Origin: Selenomonadaceae bacterium
GTDB taxonomy: Bacteria; Bacillota; Negativicutes; Selenomonadales; Selenomonadaceae
Assembly (NCBI GenBank): GCA_017634675.1
Contig: JAGBMX010000156.1
Coordinates: 1 to 38,195, forward strand
Length of the DNA stretch: 38,195 nucleotides
Reading direction: 5' to 3'
In this document: positions 35,073 to 38,195 of the stretch, one piece after another
Numbering within the stretch: position 1 is the first letter of the stretch
How the letters are laid out: every line of letters begins with the position of its first letter
The notes under the pieces: generated by a model
The model's database searches: none
What the model saw: only the letters and a program-made list of their open reading frames with translations
Told to the model about the DNA's origin: nothing
Made by a program: the position numbers and the translations under genes

Positions 35073-37565
35073 ATGTTGTCAATATCAAAATGTGTGGTGG
35101 AAATGGCTATGAATTATTATGGTAAGGATGATTATTATGCCGATGATGCCAAAGAAAGCGATGTATGGCAGGGGAGATTAGCAGAAGAATTAGGTCTTGA
35201 CGGGAAAACTGTTAATAAAGAAATTTTTGAGGCAATGCTCAAAGAAAGCGGTGAAAAAATTGCCGCTTTTGATCTTACATTTTCCGCTCCAAAATCAGTA
35301 TCTATTATTGCCTTAATCGGTGATGAAAAACAAAGAAATCTCATTAGAGAAGCCCACGAAAAATCCGTATATGATACGCTTATGGAAATTGAAAAAAATG
35401 AAATTTACACCAGAACTAAAAAAGATGGAAAATTAAAAATTCATCAAACAAAGAAAATGTTAGTGGCAAAATTTCGTCATTATCTAAGCCGAGCTGAAGA
35501 TCCAGAACTGCATACCCATTGCGTAGTTATGAACAAGACTGTTTTCGACGGAAAACAGTATACGCTGTTTGGCAAAAAACTCTACAATGTAAAAATGATT
35601 TATGGCGCAGAATATCGCGCTAGATTAGCGGTTGAATTACAAAGACTTGGCTACAAAATCAGCATAACCGATAAAGAAAAAGGTCTATTTGAAATAGCAG
35701 GATTTAAAGATGAGGTTCTGCGCAAATTTTCAAAAAGGCGTGCTGAAATAGAAAGTTATTTGGAAGAAAATAACCTTAGCGGAAGTCAAGCCGCCGAACA
35801 AGCAACATTAAAAACTCGAAGAGCTAAAAACCATGATGTAGATATAATTGCCAAGCGCGAAGAAATAAAAAATAAGCTTGTAGAATTAAATCAAGAATTG
35901 CCAAAACCTAAAAAAGAAAACAAACAAGTATTTACCATAATTGAAAAAAATCAATCTTATAATGAGGCGGTAGAGTTAATGCAGTATAAAAAATTTGCAT
36001 GGACTCAAAAAGAATTTGAGGAAAAAATTATACAAAATGGCGTTGCCTTTGGTATAACTCGTGAAGAAGCTAAATGTTTTATCCAAGAGGATAATTCAAT
36101 ATTAAGGGCTGTTTACGCTAAAACTGGAGAGATTTTCTATACCACAGAACATAATATAAAACAAGCCCAAAACATCTTTGAAGAAGTGGAAAATGGCGTT
36201 ATGAATTGGCACTATTCTGTTGAAAAAAATATTATTGAGGATAACATAAATACTATCGAAAAAGAAAGAACAATAACGCTAACTCTTGAACAAAAAGCTC
36301 TCGTAAAACATATTGCCGAAAGTAAAAACCAAATAATTGCCGTGCGTGGTCTTGCCGGAACAGGCAAAACTTTTTCTTTGGATATTACCAGAGAACTAAT
36401 GGAGAGTCAAGGCTTTAACGTCTATGGTATGAGTATGAGCGGACACGCCGCCGAAGAATTAAAAAAAGACGCTCATTTAAAACATTGTTCCACAATCCAT
36501 CACGAACTTAACAACGCCGAAAAATCGGCAGGAAATAAAATTGATGGCGAGGATTATAGTCAGAAAAATAAATGGAATTTTAACGGATTAAAAAAATCCG
36601 ATAAACCGACAATATGGCTTATGGATGAAGCAGGACTTACGGATAATAACACGCTTGCTCATGCTTTGGAAATGATACGCTTGCGAGGCGATAAGCTTGT
36701 TTTGATAGGAGATGACAAGCAGTTGCCGCCTGTCGGTGTCGGTAACGCTTTTGCTGAGCTGATACAACAGCAGAAAATATCCACGGTTTTTCTTGATAAC
36801 ATTAGGCGTCAAGAAGATAAAAAGTTACTTGAAGCGGTAAAAGAGATTGTCGGCGGGAAAGTGGAAAAATCTTTAGAAATACTATCCCCCAACATCACAG
36901 AAATAAAGAAAAGCACGGACAGATTAAACGCTGTTGCAGAAAGTTATACCGCACTTGCCGATAAAGAACGGGCTGAAACCATAATATTAACAGCGCGAAA
37001 TTCTGAGCGAATGAACATTAACATTAAGGTACGAGAAAATCTAATTCAGCAGAGCAAATTAAAGGAAGGTGAAGAATTTAGCATAAGTATAAAAAATAAA
37101 ACAGAGACCAGAAATTTTGCTCAGGGCGATATAATTTTATTTTTAAAAAACGACCACAAATTGGGCGTGATGAATGGAACGAGAGGAAAAATTAAATCCA
37201 TCAACGATAAAATATTTCAGATCGTGACTGTGGAAGGAAAAACCGTTTATATTGACATAAACCGTTACAATTCCATTGATTATGGATATGCCATAACAAC
37301 GCATAAAGCGCAGGGAATGACGATAAAAAGAGCCATGATCAATCTTGACTCAAACGCTACAAAGCTCAACAATCGAAACGCCTTTTATGTTGATATATCG
37401 AGGGCAAAATCGGATATACAGATTTTTTGCGATGATAAAGAGAAACTATCCAAACAAATTGCAAAATTCGTTGAAAAATATAGCGTAAAGGATTTTGATT
37501 TCGTTAAGGCCCCAAGAAACGCCTATAAATTTCATTACAAACGAGATTCAAAAATTAAAAAGTAG
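35073..37565 (+). CDS. MobF-family conjugative relaxase with helicase domain (TraI/TrwC-like)
   Basis: Nicks oriT and unwinds the strand to be transferred. The N-terminal relaxase has the tyrosine pairs (Y15-Y16 and Y21-Y22, MNYYGKDDYY), FDLTFSAPKSVSI and the three-histidine metal site (H136, then H147-T-H149 in DPELHTH). The helicase part has Walker A GLAGTGKT (426-433), WLMDEAGLTDN and, near the end, YGYAITTHKAQGMT. GAGGTG lies 7 bases before the ATG. At 830 residues it is a compact member. No type IV secretion or coupling gene is in the window, so it looks like a mobilisable or fragmentary element. One A too many in a run of five at 37550-37554 may have cut off a further 56 codons. Confidence 0.92.
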   Translation: MLSISKCVVEMAMNYYGKDDYYADDAKESDVWQGRLAEELGLDGKTVNKEIFEAMLKESGEKIAAFDLTFSAPKSVSIIALIGDEKQRNLIREAHEKSVYDTLMEIEKNEIYTRTKKDGKLKIHQTKKMLVAKFRHYLSRAEDPELHTHCVVMNKTVFDGKQYTLFGKKLYNVKMIYGAEYRARLAVELQRLGYKISITDKEKGLFEIAGFKDEVLRKFSKRRAEIESYLEENNLSGSQAAEQATLKTRRAKNHDVDIIAKREEIKNKLVELNQELPKPKKENKQVFTIIEKNQSYNEAVELMQYKKFAWTQKEFEEKIIQNGVAFGITREEAKCFIQEDNSILRAVYAKTGEIFYTTEHNIKQAQNIFEEVENGVMNWHYSVEKNIIEDNINTIEKERTITLTLEQKALVKHIAESKNQIIAVRGLAGTGKTFSLDITRELMESQGFNVYGMSMSGHAAEELKKDAHLKHCSTIHHELNNAEKSAGNKIDGEDYSQKNKWNFNGLKKSDKPTIWLMDEAGLTDNNTLAHALEMIRLRGDKLVLIGDDKQLPPVGVGNAFAELIQQQKISTVFLDNIRRQEDKKLLEAVKEIVGGKVEKSLEILSPNITEIKKSTDRLNAVAESYTALADKERAETIILTARNSERMNINIKVRENLIQQSKLKEGEEFSISIKNKTETRNFAQGDIILFLKNDHKLGVMNGTRGKIKSINDKIFQIVTVEGKTVYIDINRYNSIDYGYAITTHKAQGMTIKRAMINLDSNATKLNNRNAFYVDISRAKSDIQIFCDDKEKLSKQIAKFVEKYSVKDFDFVKAPRNAYKFHYKRDSKIKK

Positions 37566-37725
37566 CGTCCCGAATATCTTTGAAATTGCCGAAAAAACGA
37601 TAGAACTTGCAAAATCTCCACTTGAAAAATTAAAAGATTTAAATCGGCTTGCAAAGTTTGGGTTAGAGAGTTTCGGAACAAAAAAGGAAAGTCAGAAACC
37701 CAAAGGAGCTGAAATGACTTTGTAA
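37566..37725 (+). other. Likely frameshifted C-terminal tail of the relaxase
   Basis: In the next frame the DNA reads SSVPNIFEIAEKTIELAKSP and on to GAEMTL, stop, with charged helical character. Removing one A from the five at 37550-37554 would join it to the relaxase as RDSKLKSSVPNIF. The open frame extends back to 37495 inside the relaxase gene. It may instead be a small separate ORF, but no ribosome site is evident. Confidence 0.45.
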
Positions 37726-37745
37726 CTAAATGGATATAAAACATT

Positions 37746-37872
37746 CCTTTGTTTCGCATTGCAAAGGCTACATCAATAAAACCTGCGTGTCAAGGGTGCT
37801 TCGCAGCGCTTTGCGCCAAGCCCTTGACACACAGGTTTTATTGATGTTGAGGCAAATCAAGCGAAACAAAGG
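37746..37872. repeat. Large inverted repeat after the relaxase gene
   Basis: Outer arms CCTTTGTTTCGC / GCGAAACAAAGG (12 bp, perfect) and inner arms CATCAATAAAACCTG plus a continuation to CAAGGG (26 bp, one mismatch) are separated by 13-14 unpaired bases. They close on a 24-base loop that is itself partly self-complementary. It could be an element end, an origin of transfer region or a strong hairpin; nothing in it codes. Confidence 0.7.
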
Positions 37873-37879
37873 ATATTTA

Positions 37880-37907
37880 GAGACTGTCCCAAATTCTGTG
37901 TAAACTC
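37880..37907 (-). mobile_element. Possible remnant of an IS256-type end
   Basis: GAGACTGTCCCAAATTCTGT followed by GTAAACTC resembles terminal repeats that I associate with IS256-family elements. No transposase is attached and no partner repeat was found in the window, so it would be a solo end. Confidence 0.3.
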
Positions 37908-37930
37908 CATATCGTGATGCAAAATAGTTA

Positions 37931-37960
37931 TTAAAAAACAAGAGGCGTAAGCCCTTGTTT
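37931..37960 (-). terminator. Minus-strand hairpin with T run
   Basis: AACAAG(A)GGC gtaa GCC CTTGTT; on the minus strand the stem is followed by six T. No minus-strand gene is recognised to its right, so it may be debris from a lost gene. Confidence 0.45.
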
Positions 37961-37981
37961 CTCATAACAAATATATTTCTC

Positions 37982-38021
37982 TCTGCACATCAAAAAATCC
38001 TTGAATGTGCAGATTTTTTTT
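37982..38021 (+). terminator. Plus-strand rho-independent terminator
   Basis: TCTGCACAT / ATGTGCAGA, 9-bp perfect stem, 14-base loop, followed by eight T. It could end transcription coming from the relaxase gene about 420 bases upstream. Confidence 0.65.
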
Positions 38022-38022
38022 A

Positions 38023-38195
38023 TTCCGGAAGTCTGTTGCTATGTGCCTAGATGTTTGAGCTATGTGCGTTATCGTTGACACAAGCTGTCTGGCGATTTCC
38101 AAAGTGATGTCAAAAAAATCAGATAGCCTTGTTCAATGGTTCATCTTTTATGTCAAATTTTTTATATTTCGTGTCCAATTTTTGTTGACAAGTGC
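38023..38195 (+). mobile_element. Decayed copy of the IS 3' end seen at the window start
   Basis: Positions 38104-38195 match 48-138 base by base with one gap and scattered mismatches, ending in GTGTCCAATTTTTGTTGAC. Upstream, the counterpart of the transposase tail reads SYVRYR-stop-HKLSGDFQ, with TGA where the first copy has TGG, so this copy is a pseudogene fragment. Both copies point the same way. The window ends inside the repeat. Confidence 0.55.

Overview
The window is a stretch of a low-to-mid GC bacterial chromosome, most probably a Bacillota (Firmicutes) anaerobe. I infer this from pcrA-ligA, a CBS/DRTGG-containing family II pyrophosphatase, an RqcH/NFACT protein, the miaB-mutS-mutL order and a DUF134/NifX-like protein. 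Clostridia and Negativicutes both fit and I cannot separate them from sequence alone. Both window edges carry related copies of the same insertion-sequence end (about 48-138 and 38104-38195), so this may be a contig broken at repeats.

Layout. (1) 1-365: an IS end has cut off the 3' part of a RelE-like toxin gene; only a tail of its antitoxin is left. (2) 350-6481, minus strand: a four-gene glycan operon (GT11+GT2, GT4+methyltransferase, FkbM methyltransferase, PIG-L deacetylase) behind a near-consensus promoter at 6521-6549. Three of the four genes carry a run of 8 or 9 G on the coding strand, so the locus looks phase variable. (3) 6617-15320, minus strand: housekeeping genes ligA, pcrA, CBS-pyrophosphatase, rqcH and a small HTH protein. 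(4) 15505-21934, plus strand: miaB-mutS-mutL-PHP phosphatase, with coding ends overlapping or abutting, transcribed divergently from the HTH gene. (5) 21935-25015: an intergenic stretch with a terminator and a 253-bp MITE-like element, then a Schlafen AlbA_2/GHKL regulator and a DUF134-NifX protein, each with palindromic operator candidates. (6) 25301-34956: a defence island. It holds an OLD-like ATPase paired with a DUF4276 (TOPRIM-like) protein, a gene of unknown function, and a type I restriction locus whose hsdS-hsdR interval contains a TIR-domain protein and an ATPase ending in an HEPN-type RNxxxH motif. (7) 34957-38195: a mobile-element fragment with a MobF relaxase-helicase, a large inverted repeat, hairpins and IS debris.

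How it works together. The type I locus reads M'-S-TIR-ATPase/HEPN-R-unknown on the minus strand. HsdM is cut just before SAM motif I, exactly where the MobF segment begins, so modification and restriction are probably lost and the operon has lost its native promoter. A leftover 19-codon HsdS tail sits between the TIR and ATPase genes, showing that the interval was remodelled. The strongest candidate for something new is this arrangement of two abortive-infection-type effectors (TIR NADase-like and ATPase-HEPN RNase-like) embedded in a type I R-M operon. The second is the poly-G-tuned glycan operon, in which loss of one G would fuse two glycosyltransferase genes into a single four-domain protein.

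No rRNA, tRNA, CRISPR array or replication origin was recognised.
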